The notes under the pieces are model-generated. The model saw nothing but the letters and a program-made list of their open reading frames with translations. It had not been told where the DNA came from and did not search any database. DNA of 58,901 nt from Bradyrhizobium genosp. SA-3 (GTDB lineage Bacteria > Pseudomonadota > Alphaproteobacteria > Rhizobiales > Xanthobacteraceae): the NCBI RefSeq assembly GCF_004212635.1, contig NZ_PSRT01000045.1, forward strand, positions 1 through 58,901, written 5' to 3'. Below are positions 1-8,499 of the stretch, piece after piece. Position numbers and translations under genes: made by a program. The first letter of the stretch is position 1. Each line of letters begins with the position of its first letter.

Positions 1-50
1 GACTCCCCCCTCACCCCACCCTCTCCCCGCAAGCGGGGCGAGGGAGACGA
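1..50. repeat. Intergenic repeat family B, copy 1 (hairpin part)
   Basis: A C-rich stretch followed by CTCTCCCCGCAAGCGGGG and a G-rich flank, the same building blocks as at 15194-15332 and 44273-44396. It ends about ten bases before the first gene. The left part may lie outside the window, so the copy may be incomplete here. Confidence 0.6.
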
Positions 51-58
51 GACATCCC

Positions 59-697
59 ATGCGCATCGCCCTCATCCACGCCCTCAAGCACTCCATCGCC
101 CCGATCGAGGCGGCGTTCGCGCAGGCGTGGCCCGAGGCGCGGCTGATGAACCTGCTCGACGACAGCCTATCCGCGGATCTGGCGCGCGACGGCGCGCTCA
201 CCGATGCCATGACCGAGCGTTTCCTGGCGCTCGGCGATTACGCGGCGGCAACAGGGGCGGACGGGATCTTGTTCACCTGTTCGGCCTTCGGTCCCTGCAT
301 CGATGCGGTCGCGCGGGCGCATGCGCCGATGCCGGTGCTGAAGCCGAACGAGGCGATGATCGAGCGTGCGGTGACCATGGGTAAGCGGATCGGCCTGCTC
401 TCGACCTTCCCGCCCACCCTGGTCTCGATGCCGCCGGAATTTCCTGCTTCCGTCCAAATCGTGCCGAAACTTGCCGAGGGCGCGCTGGCCGCTCTCGACC
501 GCGGCGACCGTGCCACGCACGATCGCCTGATCGCAGAAGCATCGCACGATTTGCGCGATTGCGATGTCATCGCGCTGGCCCAGTTCAGCATCGCGGCGAC
601 GGCGCCGCTGGTCGCCGAGACCACCGGCCGCCCTGTCGTCACCACACCGGACAGCGCCGTCGACAAGCTGATGAGGCTGCTCGCGATGAAGACTTAG
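59..697 (+). CDS. Asp/Glu/hydantoin racemase-family protein
   Basis: 212 aa with the two-lobed architecture of the Asp/Glu racemase superfamily: an N-terminal strand MRIALIHAL, a cysteine motif FTCSAFG with Cys74, and a C-terminal half with the ALAQFSIAAT stretch. Classical racemases of this family use two catalytic cysteines. Here the second position reads Q-F-S and no cysteine is seen, so simple two-base racemisation is doubtful and a decarboxylase- or isomerase-like role is possible. The family is known for amino acid racemases, hydantoin racemase, maleate isomerase and arylmalonate decarboxylase; I cannot choose a substrate. Its stop overlaps the stop of the convergent tetR gene by 3 nt. 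Family assignment is good, function open. Confidence 0.8.
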   Translation: MRIALIHALKHSIAPIEAAFAQAWPEARLMNLLDDSLSADLARDGALTDAMTERFLALGDYAAATGADGILFTCSAFGPCIDAVARAHAPMPVLKPNEAMIERAVTMGKRIGLLSTFPPTLVSMPPEFPASVQIVPKLAEGALAALDRGDRATHDRLIAEASHDLRDCDVIALAQFSIAATAPLVAETTGRPVVTTPDSAVDKLMRLLAMKT

Positions 698-1341
698 GCG
701 CCGGCCTTCTTCCGGCGCCCCGCGTCCTTGATCGCGACCGCGAGCGCGGCCTTGGTTTCGCTCACGAAATCCTGGACGAGATCCTCGCGCGTGGCATGTG
801 CGGCCTCGCCGGTGAACAGGCCCTGCTCGGCCAGCATCACCACGCCGTGAAGCGCCGCCCAGATCTTGAGGGCCTGCCGTTCGCGCAAATAGCCGACGGC
901 AGGCACCTCCAGGGCCTCGATGACAAGCGCAAACGTCTCGCGCGTGGCCTCATGCAGCTCGCTGCCCTTGGCGGCGCAGGACACCGTGCGGGACGCGAAC
1001 ATCAGGCGATAGATGCCGTTGCGGCGCAATCCGAAGTCGAGCATTGCCTGCGCCAGCCGCGACAGCTTCGACTGCTCTGACGGTTTCGCCATCGCCGCCC
1101 GAAAGGTTGCACTGAGCTGCCGGAACGCCTCGGCTGTCACCGCCGCGAGCAAGGCCTCGCGGTCGGCAAAATGCCGGTATGGCGCCGGCTGCGAGACGCC
1201 GAGCTGCTTGGCCAAACCCTTGATGCTGATCGCCTCGGCGCCGCCGCGTTCCGCTTCGCGCAGCGCGGCCTTGATCAAGGCATCGCGAAGATCGCCATGG
1301 TGATAGGTCTTCTCGGGTTTGCGAGCGAGTTGTGAGCGCAT
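694..1341 (-). CDS. TetR/AcrR-family transcriptional regulator
   Basis: 215 aa. The N-terminal helix-turn-helix (about residues 13-60) contains LAKQLGVSQPAPYRHFADRE, a standard TetR DNA-binding helix pair followed by YRHF. The C-terminal half carries a TetR_C-like ligand domain (LKIWAALHGVVMLAEQGLF). It is divergent from the ferredoxin-P450-transporter genes, with about 130 bases between the two starts, which suggests that it represses them and itself; the ligand is unknown. The last codons lie in a GC-rich inverted repeat (697-719). Confidence 0.88.
   Translation of the reverse strand: MRSQLARKPEKTYHHGDLRDALIKAALREAERGGAEAISIKGLAKQLGVSQPAPYRHFADREALLAAVTAEAFRQLSATFRAAMAKPSEQSKLSRLAQAMLDFGLRRNGIYRLMFASRTVSCAAKGSELHEATRETFALVIEALEVPAVGYLRERQALKIWAALHGVVMLAEQGLFTGEAAHATREDLVQDFVSETKAALAVAIKDAGRRKKAGA
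697..719. terminator. GC-rich inverted repeat between convergent genes
   Basis: GGCGCCGG (697-704), a 7-base loop, and CCGGCGCC (712-719) form a perfect 8-bp stem right at the meeting of the racemase and tetR stops. There is no clear T-run on either side, so it may only pause transcription or act with Rho. It lies inside the last codons of tetR. Confidence 0.4.
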
Positions 1342-1367
1342 ATCACGGCGAGCCTATAAGTTTGCAC

Positions 1368-1397
1368 TTGACAGGGGAAGCCTGCCGCGAATGTAAT
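1368..1397 (+). promoter_or_regulatory. Putative sigma-70-type promoter of the ferredoxin-P450 operon
   Basis: TTGACA at 1368-1373 and TGTAAT at 1392-1397 with an 18-base spacer, in a locally AT-rich stretch (to about 1415) that stands out from the GC-rich surroundings. It sits in the divergent gap with tetR, where a TetR operator would be expected; the ATATAACTTAAGAACT stretch just downstream is a candidate but has no clean dyad. Inferred from sequence only. Confidence 0.5.
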
Positions 1398-1473
1398 AGG
1401 ATATAACTTAAGAACTCAGATGAGGAAACGCGCCGCCTTCGGGTCCTGCGCGCACACGACCGAGGAAGCCGCA

Positions 1474-1683
1474 ATGACAGAGCGACTGAAGGTTCACGTC
1501 GATCCCGACAAATGCCAGGGCCATGCCCGCTGCAAGGCGCTCGCGCCGGAACTGTTCGAGCTCGACGAATACGGCAACGCTCATGAAGCCGGAGACGGCA
1601 CCGTTCCGCCGGGACTGGAAGATAAGGCCTGGCTTGCCAAGTCCAATTGTCCGGAGATCGCAATCGACGTGATCGAGGAGTAG
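1474..1683 (+). CDS. Ferredoxin ([3Fe-4S]/[4Fe-4S] P450 redox partner type)
   Basis: 69 aa from the ATG at 1474, preceded by GAGGAA at 1462-1467; an upstream ATG at 1420 in frame would add 18 residues with no family support. Cluster motif is Cys14-x2-His17-x2-Cys20 ... Cys59-Pro60, the bacterial small ferredoxin pattern in which the second cysteine of the usual CxxCxxC is replaced, here by His. Such ferredoxins are known as electron donors of bacterial P450s and are often encoded beside them, as here (58 bases upstream of the P450). No ferredoxin reductase gene is in the neighbourhood, so reduction must come from elsewhere. Confidence 0.9.
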   Translation: MTERLKVHVDPDKCQGHARCKALAPELFELDEYGNAHEAGDGTVPPGLEDKAWLAKSNCPEIAIDVIEE

Positions 1684-1741
1684 CGCGGTTTCCGCGCGTT
1701 GTGCGTGCCTTCAGCGAACACGAGCCCCTGGGGATTCCGAG

Positions 1742-2962
1742 ATGTCCGACGTCAGCCAACCCGCCGCTCATCCGCCCGTGACCGACTGGGTCCATGATTT
1801 CGACCACACCGATCCGCAATGGACGGACGACCCCTTCCCGATCTGGGACGAATTGCGCGCCGCAAGCCCGGTCGTGCACACAGAACGCTTCCTCGGCTGC
1901 TATCTGCCGACGACCTATGCAGCCGTGCGCGAGATCGCCAACGACACCGAGCATTTCTCCTCCCGCCGCATCATCGTCCGCGACGTGCGCCCGGAGATCG
2001 CCAGGAATGCGGCCCCGCCGATCACCTCCGATCCGCCCGTGCACAAGCCGGCCAAGCAATTGCTGCTGCCGCCGTTCACGCCGGACGCGATGAAGAAGCT
2101 GGAGCCGAGGGTCCGCGCCATCTGCAACGAGCTGATCGACGACTTCATCACCGAGAAGAGCGTGGACGCCGCGGCGCGCTACACGAAGCACATTCCGGTG
2201 CGCGCGATCGCGCACATGCTCGGCATTCCCGAAAGCGACAGCGATCTTTTCGTCAACTGGATCCACATGATCCTGGAGCTCGGCATCAAGGACGAGACCA
2301 AGCTGCTCCAGGCCGTGCAGGAGATGAGCGCCTATTTCAGTGGCCACATCGAGGCGCGCAAGACGAAGCAGACCGATGACCTGATCTCCTACCTGATGAA
2401 CGCCAGGGACAAGGACGGCAATCCGCTCGAGGATTCCCACGTGCTGGGCTCGCTGCGCCTGCTCCTGATCGCCGGCATCGACACCACTTGGAGCGCGATC
2501 GGTTCCTCGCTCTGGCATCTTGCGAAAACGCCGACCGATCGCGGACGGCTGATCGCCGAGCCCGGGTTGATTCCAACCGCGGTGGAAGAGCTGCTGCGCG
2601 CCTATTCCCCGGTGACGATGGCGCGCGAGGTGGTCAAGGACACATCTATTTCGGGCTGCCCGGTGAAGACGGGCAACATGGTGCTGCTGTCCTTCCCTGC
2701 CGCGAACCGCGATCCCAAAATGTTTCCGGACGCTGACAAAGTCGTGATCGATCGCCGCGAGAACCGCCACGCTGCCTTCGGCCTCGGCATCCATCGCTGC
2801 GTCGGTTCCAACCTTGCGCGCATGGAAATGCAGGTTGCGCTGGAGGAATGGCTGAAGCGGATTCCGGATTTCGCTCTCGACCCGGCAGGCACCGTAACCT
2901 GGTCGCAAGGCACGGTGAGAGGTCCCCGCCAGTTGCCATTTCTGCTTGGAAAGGCGATGTAG
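1742..2962 (+). CDS. Cytochrome P450, class I bacterial type
   Basis: 406 aa, the usual length of soluble bacterial P450s. I-helix AGIDTTWS (oxygen activation), K-helix EELLR (ExxR), and haem loop FGLGIHRCVGSNLARME with Cys353 as the thiolate ligand. No N-terminal membrane anchor. It lies directly downstream of the His-variant ferredoxin and upstream of an MHS-family transporter, under a divergent TetR regulator, so the group probably takes up and oxidises one organic substrate. The substrate cannot be read from the sequence. Confidence 0.95.
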   Translation: MSDVSQPAAHPPVTDWVHDFDHTDPQWTDDPFPIWDELRAASPVVHTERFLGCYLPTTYAAVREIANDTEHFSSRRIIVRDVRPEIARNAAPPITSDPPVHKPAKQLLLPPFTPDAMKKLEPRVRAICNELIDDFITEKSVDAAARYTKHIPVRAIAHMLGIPESDSDLFVNWIHMILELGIKDETKLLQAVQEMSAYFSGHIEARKTKQTDDLISYLMNARDKDGNPLEDSHVLGSLRLLLIAGIDTTWSAIGSSLWHLAKTPTDRGRLIAEPGLIPTAVEELLRAYSPVTMAREVVKDTSISGCPVKTGNMVLLSFPAANRDPKMFPDADKVVIDRRENRHAAFGLGIHRCVGSNLARMEMQVALEEWLKRIPDFALDPAGTVTWSQGTVRGPRQLPFLLGKAM

Positions 2963-2995
2963 GCCTCTCCAAACAACGATACGGAGAGGCCGGAC

Positions 2996-4318
2996 GTGAC
3001 AGAGCAAGCAACCAACCCGGCCTCTGCGTATTTTGACCTCGCCGACGCCGAGCGGCGGATCAAGGCGATCTTCATCGGCTCGATCGGCAATCTCGTCGAG
3101 TGGTACGATTTCTACGCCTATACGGCGTTTGCGCTCTACTTCGCTCCCGCGTTCTTCCCCGGTAACGACCCCGTCGTCCAGCAATTGAACGTCGCCGTCG
3201 TATTCGCGGCGACCTTCCTGATGCGGCCCCTGGGCGGCTGGTTCTTCGGCTATATCGCCGACCATTTCGGCCGCCGCATCTCGCTGACGCTGTCCGTCGT
3301 GTTCATGTGCTTCGGCTCGCTGATCATCGCGCTGACGCCGACCTATGCCACGATCGGCTTTGCGGCACCGGTAATCCTGGCGCTCGCCCGCGTGATCGAG
3401 GGCTTGAGCCTCGGCGGCGAATATGGCGCCAGCGCCACTTACCTCAGCGAAGTCGCCGACCCCAAGCACCGCGGCTTCTATTCCAGCTTTCAGTACGTGA
3501 CGCTGATCGGTGGCCAGCTCACCGCAATCATCGTGCTGCTGCTCCTGCAAAAGGTCTTCCTCACGCCGGGTGAGCTGAAGGACTGGGGTTGGCGTATCCC
3601 CTTCGCGATCGGCGCGGCGCTTGCGATCTTCGCCGCGGTGATGCGGCGCGGCCTGCACGAGACCGAGGCGTTCGAGGAGGCCAAGAAGGTGGTGAAGCCG
3701 ACCGGATCGATCACCAACCTGCTGCGATATCCGCGCGAGCTCTTGCTGGTGGTCGGCCTCACCGCCGGCGGCACCGCCGCTTTCTATACATTCACCACCT
3801 ACATGCAGACCTTCGTCAAGCTTTCGGTCGGGCTGACCGAGGACCAGACCACTTTCGTGATCTTCGGCACGTTGATTTTTGCGACCATCCTCCAGCCGAT
3901 CTACGGCGCGATCTCCGACAGGATCGGACGCAAGCCGCTGCTGATCTTCTTCGGCGTCGCCGGCACGCTCGCGACCGTGCCGCTGCTGATGACGCTGAAG
4001 GAGACCAAGTCGCCCTTCGTCGCGTTCATCCTGATCTGCGCCGCCTGGCTGTTCGTCGCCGGCTACACCTCGATCAATGCGGTAGTGAAGGCCGAGCTGT
4101 TCCCGACCAATGTCCGCGCGCTCGGCGTCGGCCTGCCCTACGCCATTACGGTCTCGATCTTCGGCGGCACCGCGCCGGCGATCGCGCTCTATTTCAAGAG
4201 CATTGGGCACGAGGAATGGTTCTATTTCTATCTTGCCGGCATCATCTGCCTGTCTCTGATCATCTATGCTACCATGCGCGACACCAAGCACGCCTCCGCA
4301 ATGCATCGGCATGAGTAG
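2996..4318 (+). CDS. MFS transporter, metabolite:H+ symporter (MHS) type
   Basis: 440 aa, twelve predicted membrane helices. The opening GSIGNLVEWYDFYAYTAFAL and the loop GWFFGYIADHFGRR are hallmarks of the MHS branch (KgtP, ShiA, ProP, dicarboxylate or aromatic acid:H+ symporters). Starts with GTG at 2996, preceded by GGAGAGG at 2983-2989. It follows the P450 by 33 bases and is probably co-transcribed. The family imports organic acids; the actual substrate is unknown but likely linked to the P450. Confidence 0.9.
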   Translation: MTEQATNPASAYFDLADAERRIKAIFIGSIGNLVEWYDFYAYTAFALYFAPAFFPGNDPVVQQLNVAVVFAATFLMRPLGGWFFGYIADHFGRRISLTLSVVFMCFGSLIIALTPTYATIGFAAPVILALARVIEGLSLGGEYGASATYLSEVADPKHRGFYSSFQYVTLIGGQLTAIIVLLLLQKVFLTPGELKDWGWRIPFAIGAALAIFAAVMRRGLHETEAFEEAKKVVKPTGSITNLLRYPRELLLVVGLTAGGTAAFYTFTTYMQTFVKLSVGLTEDQTTFVIFGTLIFATILQPIYGAISDRIGRKPLLIFFGVAGTLATVPLLMTLKETKSPFVAFILICAAWLFVAGYTSINAVVKAELFPTNVRALGVGLPYAITVSIFGGTAPAIALYFKSIGHEEWFYFYLAGIICLSLIIYATMRDTKHASAMHRHE

Positions 4319-4321
4319 GCC

Positions 4322-4984
4322 ATGGCTGACGACAACGAGCCGCCCGACAGCAAGCTGACGCGCACCAAGGAGAAATGGGCGCGCGAGGGCCGCTTCCTCA
4401 CGGGGAAGATCACGCGGGCGGAGGACCAAAGGCTGCCGCCCGGCCAGCACCTCACCAAGGATTGGCCAGTGCTCGATCTCGGGGTCGTGCCGCCGGTATC
4501 GCGCGAGCGCTGGCGGCTCGACGTCTATGGCGCGGTCGATGCCCCCGTGTTCTGGACCTTCGACGAGTTTATCGCGCAGAGGCAGGCGCGGTTCACCTCC
4601 GATATCCACTGCGTGACGACCTGGTCGCGCTACGACAATGAGTGGGAAGGGCTCGCGACGCGCGAGCTGCTCGCGGCCTGCCAGCCGCGCGAGGATGCGC
4701 GCTTCGTCCTGCTGCATTCCTCTGACGGTTACACCACCAATCTCGCACTGGAGGACTTCGCCGCCGAGGACGCTCTGCTCGCCCATAGCTGGTCGGGTCA
4801 GCCGCTGTCGGCCGAGCATGGCGGACCAGTGCGGCTGGTCGTGCCGCATCTGTACTTTTGGAAGAGTGCCAAATGGCTCCAGGCCATCGAATTCCTGACT
4901 GAGGACGCGCCGGGCTTCTGGGAAGTCCGCGGCTATCATAACCGCGGCGATCCCTGGGCCGAGCAGCGCTATTCAGACGATTAG
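4322..4984 (+). CDS. Sulfite-oxidase-like molybdopterin oxidoreductase
   Basis: 220 aa, a stand-alone oxidoreductase molybdopterin-binding domain. The segment DIHCVTTWSRYDNEWEG carries Cys97, the expected molybdenum ligand, and VVPHLYFWKSAKWLQAIEF is the conserved C-terminal signature. There is no haem domain and no Tat or Sec signal at the N-terminus, unlike SorA or MsrP, so it is probably cytoplasmic. It starts 3 bases after the MFS gene and is followed closely by the hydrolase-OsmC fusion. Members of this short subfamily are mostly uncharacterised; the electron acceptor and substrate are unknown. Confidence 0.88.
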   Translation: MADDNEPPDSKLTRTKEKWAREGRFLTGKITRAEDQRLPPGQHLTKDWPVLDLGVVPPVSRERWRLDVYGAVDAPVFWTFDEFIAQRQARFTSDIHCVTTWSRYDNEWEGLATRELLAACQPREDARFVLLHSSDGYTTNLALEDFAAEDALLAHSWSGQPLSAEHGGPVRLVVPHLYFWKSAKWLQAIEFLTEDAPGFWEVRGYHNRGDPWAEQRYSDD

Positions 4985-5010
4985 GTTCGAGCAAGAACGG
5001 GGGAAAGCCT

Positions 5011-6234
5011 ATGCCGACGGAACGCTTTCAATTCACCGGTGAAGGCGGCCATCAGCTTTCGGCCGCGCTGGAACTGCCGGACGGTGAGCCCGCAGCTTTC
5101 GCGCTGTTCGCGCATTGCTTCACCTGCGGCAAGGATGCGCTGGCGGCCAAGCGCATCTCGGTTGCGCTCGCGGCCAAGGGCATTGCAGTGCTGCGGTTCG
5201 ACTTCACCGGGCTCGGCTCCAGCGAGGGCGATTTCGCCAATTCCACCTTTTCGTCCAATGTGACCGATCTGGTGCGCGCCGCCGATCATCTGCGCGCAAC
5301 GCGCAAGGCGCCGTCCATCCTGATCGGCCACAGCCTCGGCGGGGCCGCGGTCCTCGCGGCAGCAGGACAGATTCCCGAAGCCAAGGCGGTCGCGACCATC
5401 GCGGCGCCCTCCGATCCCGCCCACGTCACCGGACTGTTCAAAGAGCACATCAATAACATCCGCGCGCAGGGCGAGGTGGAAGTTTCGCTCGTGGGACGCC
5501 CGTTCCGGATCAGGCGCGAGTTCCTCGACGACATCGTCGAGCACGAACTGATGAAGGACATCACGGGGTTGCACAAGGCGCTGCTGGTGATGCACTCGCC
5601 GGTCGACGACACCGTCGGCATCGACAATGCGACGAAGATCTTCGTTGCTGCCAGGCATCCCAAGAGCTTCGTCTCCCTCGACCACGCCGACCATCTGCTG
5701 ACGAAGCCTGCCGACGCTCTCTACGCGGCCGATGTGATCGCGGCCTGGGCCAGCCGCTACATCGACACCGCAAAGCCCGCGAAGGCGATGGATCTCCCCG
5801 AGACGCCGCGCCAAGTCGTGGTGCAGGAGACCCGCAAGAGCAAGTTCAACCAGATCATCTCGGTTGGTCCGCACCGTCTGGTGGCGGACGAGCCTGTGGC
5901 TGCCGGTGGCGAGGATGCCGGTCCCGGGCCCTATGATTTCCTGCTCGCAGGCCTCGGTGCCTGCACCTCGATGACCATGCGCCTCTATGCCGACCGCAAA
6001 TCGTTGCCGCTCGACCGCGTCACCGTCACGCTGAAGCATTCCAAGATCTATGCCAAGGATTGTGCCGAGTGCGAAACGCGCGAGGGCATGCTCGATCAGA
6101 TCGAGCGCGACATTGCGATGGAAGGCGCGCTCGATGCCGAGCAGCGCAAGAAATTGATGGAGATCGCCGACAAGTGCCCGGTGCACCGGACGCTGACATC
6201 GGAGATTCGCATCGTGACGAAGGCCGTGGAGTAA
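5011..6234 (+). CDS. Bifunctional alpha/beta hydrolase-OsmC fusion
   Basis: 407 aa in two domains. Residues 1 to about 255 are an alpha/beta hydrolase with nucleophile motif GHSLGG (Ser108). Residues about 270-407 are an OsmC/Ohr-type domain with both redox cysteines: LGACTSMT (Cys318) and DKCPVHRTL (Cys389). OsmC proteins reduce organic hydroperoxides through this cysteine pair; this fused architecture occurs in other proteobacteria but its combined reaction is not established. RBS GGGGGA lies about 6 bases before the ATG. It is the last gene of the plus-strand run; its stop is one base from the stop of the convergent YeeE gene. Confidence 0.92.
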   Translation: MPTERFQFTGEGGHQLSAALELPDGEPAAFALFAHCFTCGKDALAAKRISVALAAKGIAVLRFDFTGLGSSEGDFANSTFSSNVTDLVRAADHLRATRKAPSILIGHSLGGAAVLAAAGQIPEAKAVATIAAPSDPAHVTGLFKEHINNIRAQGEVEVSLVGRPFRIRREFLDDIVEHELMKDITGLHKALLVMHSPVDDTVGIDNATKIFVAARHPKSFVSLDHADHLLTKPADALYAADVIAAWASRYIDTAKPAKAMDLPETPRQVVVQETRKSKFNQIISVGPHRLVADEPVAAGGEDAGPGPYDFLLAGLGACTSMTMRLYADRKSLPLDRVTVTLKHSKIYAKDCAECETREGMLDQIERDIAMEGALDAEQRKKLMEIADKCPVHRTLTSEIRIVTKAVE

Positions 6235-6235
6235 T

Positions 6236-7315
6236 TCAAGCGGCCGGCGAACCTGCCCCGGTTGCCGCCTCGAAGGGTTGAACGCGCAACGCACCGCGCA
6301 GGCCCGCCGCCGTACCGAGCAGGATGCCGGTGACCGCGACGAATGAGCCCAGGGCCAGCGTCGACATGCCGGTGAGCCCCTGCCCGATCGAGCAGCCGAA
6401 CGCCATCACGCCACCGATCCCCATCAACGCGGCGCCGCCGGCCGAACGCAGCATGTGTCGGGGCGAGGAATAGCCTTCGAGCTTGAAGCGGCCCGTGGCG
6501 AGCGCCGTGACCAGGCTTCCGGCAAAAACGCCGGCGACCGTCGCGATGCCGAAATTGAGTGTCAGGCCGGTTGAGAGCATGGCGTATTGCAGGCTATCGG
6601 CGATCGGCGCGATGAAGGTGAGCGAAGTCACCGGCACCGGATTGAAGTCGTCGGCGCCGAGAGAGCCGGTGACGAACCAGCCGGCGGCGACGAGCAGGCC
6701 GACGACGACGCCCGCGGCGATCTGGCCCGGCGAGCGACGAAATGCCGGATGCGCGAATGCAAACAGGATCAGCCCGACGACGAGCACGGCAGCGGCCAGC
6801 GCGCGCGAAAGAGCTTCAGCCGGGCCAAGCGTTGCCAACAGCGCCGGCAGCGAATTGGCGTTGACGGTGGTTTGCGAAGCCTGAACCAGTGCGATACGCG
6901 CCGGTGCAATCAGGCCCTTGAGCGTCACCTGGGCGGCAATCGCAAGCACGATCACGACGACGAAGGAACGGAGATTGCCGCGGCCGAGCAGCACCAGCGC
7001 CCGCGAGCCACAGCCGTTCGATAGCACCATGCCGTAACCGAACAGCAGGCCGCCGAGGAACAGCGCCGGCACCGAAAACGCCTGTTGCAGATAGATCGAC
7101 TTGCCGAGATCGACCGTGCCGCTGCCCGCCAGCAACTGGCTGCCGGCCACTGCAACGGCAATCGCCAGCGCATAGGTGCGCACCAGCCGCCCGTCGCCCT
7201 TGTCCAGAAAACCACGCATGCTGCTCATCAGGCAAAAGCCGCTGTGCAGGCCGACGGCGCCGTAGATCAGGCCAATGACGAGGCCGGCGAGGATGACGAG
7301 TTGCGTGGATTCCAT
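6236..7315 (-). CDS. YeeE/YedE-family sulfur (thiosulfate) transporter
   Basis: 359 aa integral membrane protein with two sulfur-transport repeats. The conserved cysteine loops are visible: GFCLMSSMRGF near the N-terminus, SNGCGSRALVLLGRGNLRS mid-protein and FGCSIGQGLTGMSTLALGS near the C-terminus. Family members such as TsuA import thiosulfate by passing it along conserved cysteines. Its position next to a sulfite-oxidase-like enzyme and an OsmC domain hints at a sulfur or redox theme. No TusA-like partner is encoded nearby. Specific substrate is inferred from family only. Confidence 0.88.
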   Translation of the reverse strand: MESTQLVILAGLVIGLIYGAVGLHSGFCLMSSMRGFLDKGDGRLVRTYALAIAVAVAGSQLLAGSGTVDLGKSIYLQQAFSVPALFLGGLLFGYGMVLSNGCGSRALVLLGRGNLRSFVVVIVLAIAAQVTLKGLIAPARIALVQASQTTVNANSLPALLATLGPAEALSRALAAAVLVVGLILFAFAHPAFRRSPGQIAAGVVVGLLVAAGWFVTGSLGADDFNPVPVTSLTFIAPIADSLQYAMLSTGLTLNFGIATVAGVFAGSLVTALATGRFKLEGYSSPRHMLRSAGGAALMGIGGVMAFGCSIGQGLTGMSTLALGSFVAVTGILLGTAAGLRGALRVQPFEAATGAGSPAA

Positions 7316-7343
7316 CGGTTGTTCTCAGAACTCTCGCCAATCT

Positions 7344-7426
7344 CCGTCATTGCGAGCCCAGCGAAGCAATCTAGTCTGTCTCCGCGGGTGCATTTCTGGA
7401 TTGCTTCGCTGCGCTCGCAATGACGG
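7344..7426. repeat. Intergenic palindromic repeat family A, copy 1
   Basis: Begins CCGTCATTGCGAG and ends CTCGCAATGACGG. Internal arms GCGAAGCAATC and GGATTGCTTCGC flank a CCGCGG centre. The whole unit can fold into one long imperfect hairpin. It ends 4 bases before the stop codon of the next gene. Related copies: 11489-11606, 17621-17705, 26284-26371. Confidence 0.85.
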
Positions 7427-7430
7427 TGTG

Positions 7431-8435
7431 TTACGGCTTCAGGATCACCCGGTCGCGCGACGAGCCAGCGACAGCGACATAAGCATCCCTGGCGCGCTCC
7501 AGCGGGTAGACGGCGCTCGCCTTGATCGGGAACGGTTTCAGATGCCCGTTTGCAAAGCCCGGACCGAGATCACGAAGCACCGCACCGGTCGCCGCCGACG
7601 AAAGGCCGAGCGTGTCGATACCGACATAGGTATGCTGGCCCCGGTAGAACTCGAGAATGTTGAACTGGACGATGCGGTCGATCGCGGCGATCAGGATCTG
7701 GCGGCCGCGCAGGGCAAGTGACTTGTGCGCCGCCGGGAAATAGGGATCGCCGACCGTGTTGAAGACGATGTCCGCGCCTTTGCCGCCAGTCAAATCGCGC
7801 ACGCGCGTGGCGACATCGATCGTGGAAGCATCGATCAGCTCGACCGGCGCGTTGGTGTGGCCTTCATAGGCCTCCGCTTTGCGCACCACGCCGATCACGC
7901 GCGCGCCCTGCCAAGTCGCGATCTGCACCGCGGCCTGGCCGACCTTACCGTTGACACCGAAGACCAGAACGGTCTCGCCGGGTTTCGGCACGCCGGCGCG
8001 GCGAAAGCCTTCCATGGCCGTGACGAAGGGCACGCCGATGCCGGCAGCTTCCTCCCAGGACACCGTCTTCGGCTTCTCCACCACCGCATCGGCCTCGACG
8101 ACGAGATGGGTTGCGTGGGTGCCGTCGCGGCGGATGCCGAGATCGCCGGAGGAGCCGAACACCTCGCGCCCGATCGTCCCGGCCGGCCCGTCGATCACCA
8201 CGCCGGCGTAGTCACGGCCGGGCGTACGCGGGAAGACGGCATAAGGCATCAACCCCGTTGAGGCCTTGACGTCGGATGGATTGACCGCGGCAGCTTTCAC
8301 CTCGATCAGGAGATCGTTCGGGCCAGGCGTGAGCGTCTGAGGCTCGACCACCGGCGCAAGTGCCGCGGCGTTCTCGGCCTTGGCATTGAGGCGGACGCAG
8401 CGCGCTTCGACGGTTTTGGTATCGGCTGGCGACAT
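7431..8435 (-). CDS. Zinc-free MDR oxidoreductase (quinone oxidoreductase-like)
   Basis: 334 aa. N-terminal GroES-like fold (VKAAAVNPSDVKAS, the typical quinone-reductase signature) and Rossmann domain with VFGVNGKVGQAAVQIA as the NAD(P)H-binding loop. The cysteine and histidine residues that bind catalytic and structural zinc in alcohol dehydrogenases are absent. Family members reduce quinones, enones or enoyl thioesters with NADPH. It lies 64 bases downstream of paaK on the same strand and may be read through from the paa operon, though no phenylacetate role is known for it. Confidence 0.88.
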   Translation of the reverse strand: MSPADTKTVEARCVRLNAKAENAAALAPVVEPQTLTPGPNDLLIEVKAAAVNPSDVKASTGLMPYAVFPRTPGRDYAGVVIDGPAGTIGREVFGSSGDLGIRRDGTHATHLVVEADAVVEKPKTVSWEEAAGIGVPFVTAMEGFRRAGVPKPGETVLVFGVNGKVGQAAVQIATWQGARVIGVVRKAEAYEGHTNAPVELIDASTIDVATRVRDLTGGKGADIVFNTVGDPYFPAAHKSLALRGRQILIAAIDRIVQFNILEFYRGQHTYVGIDTLGLSSAATGAVLRDLGPGFANGHLKPFPIKASAVYPLERARDAYVAVAGSSRDRVILKP

Positions 8436-8499
8436 CGAAAGACCCGTGATTTCTTGCCGGCCTTGTCGCCTTTGGGGCCGGTCAAGTCAATCCGTCAAG

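Noticed and set aside
1343..4939. A 1198-codon open frame on the minus strand opposite the ferredoxin, P450 and MFS genes
   Set aside because: It is antisense to three well-supported genes, is rich in Arg, Gly, Asp, His and Glu as expected for the complement of GC-rich coding DNA, and has no recognisable domain.
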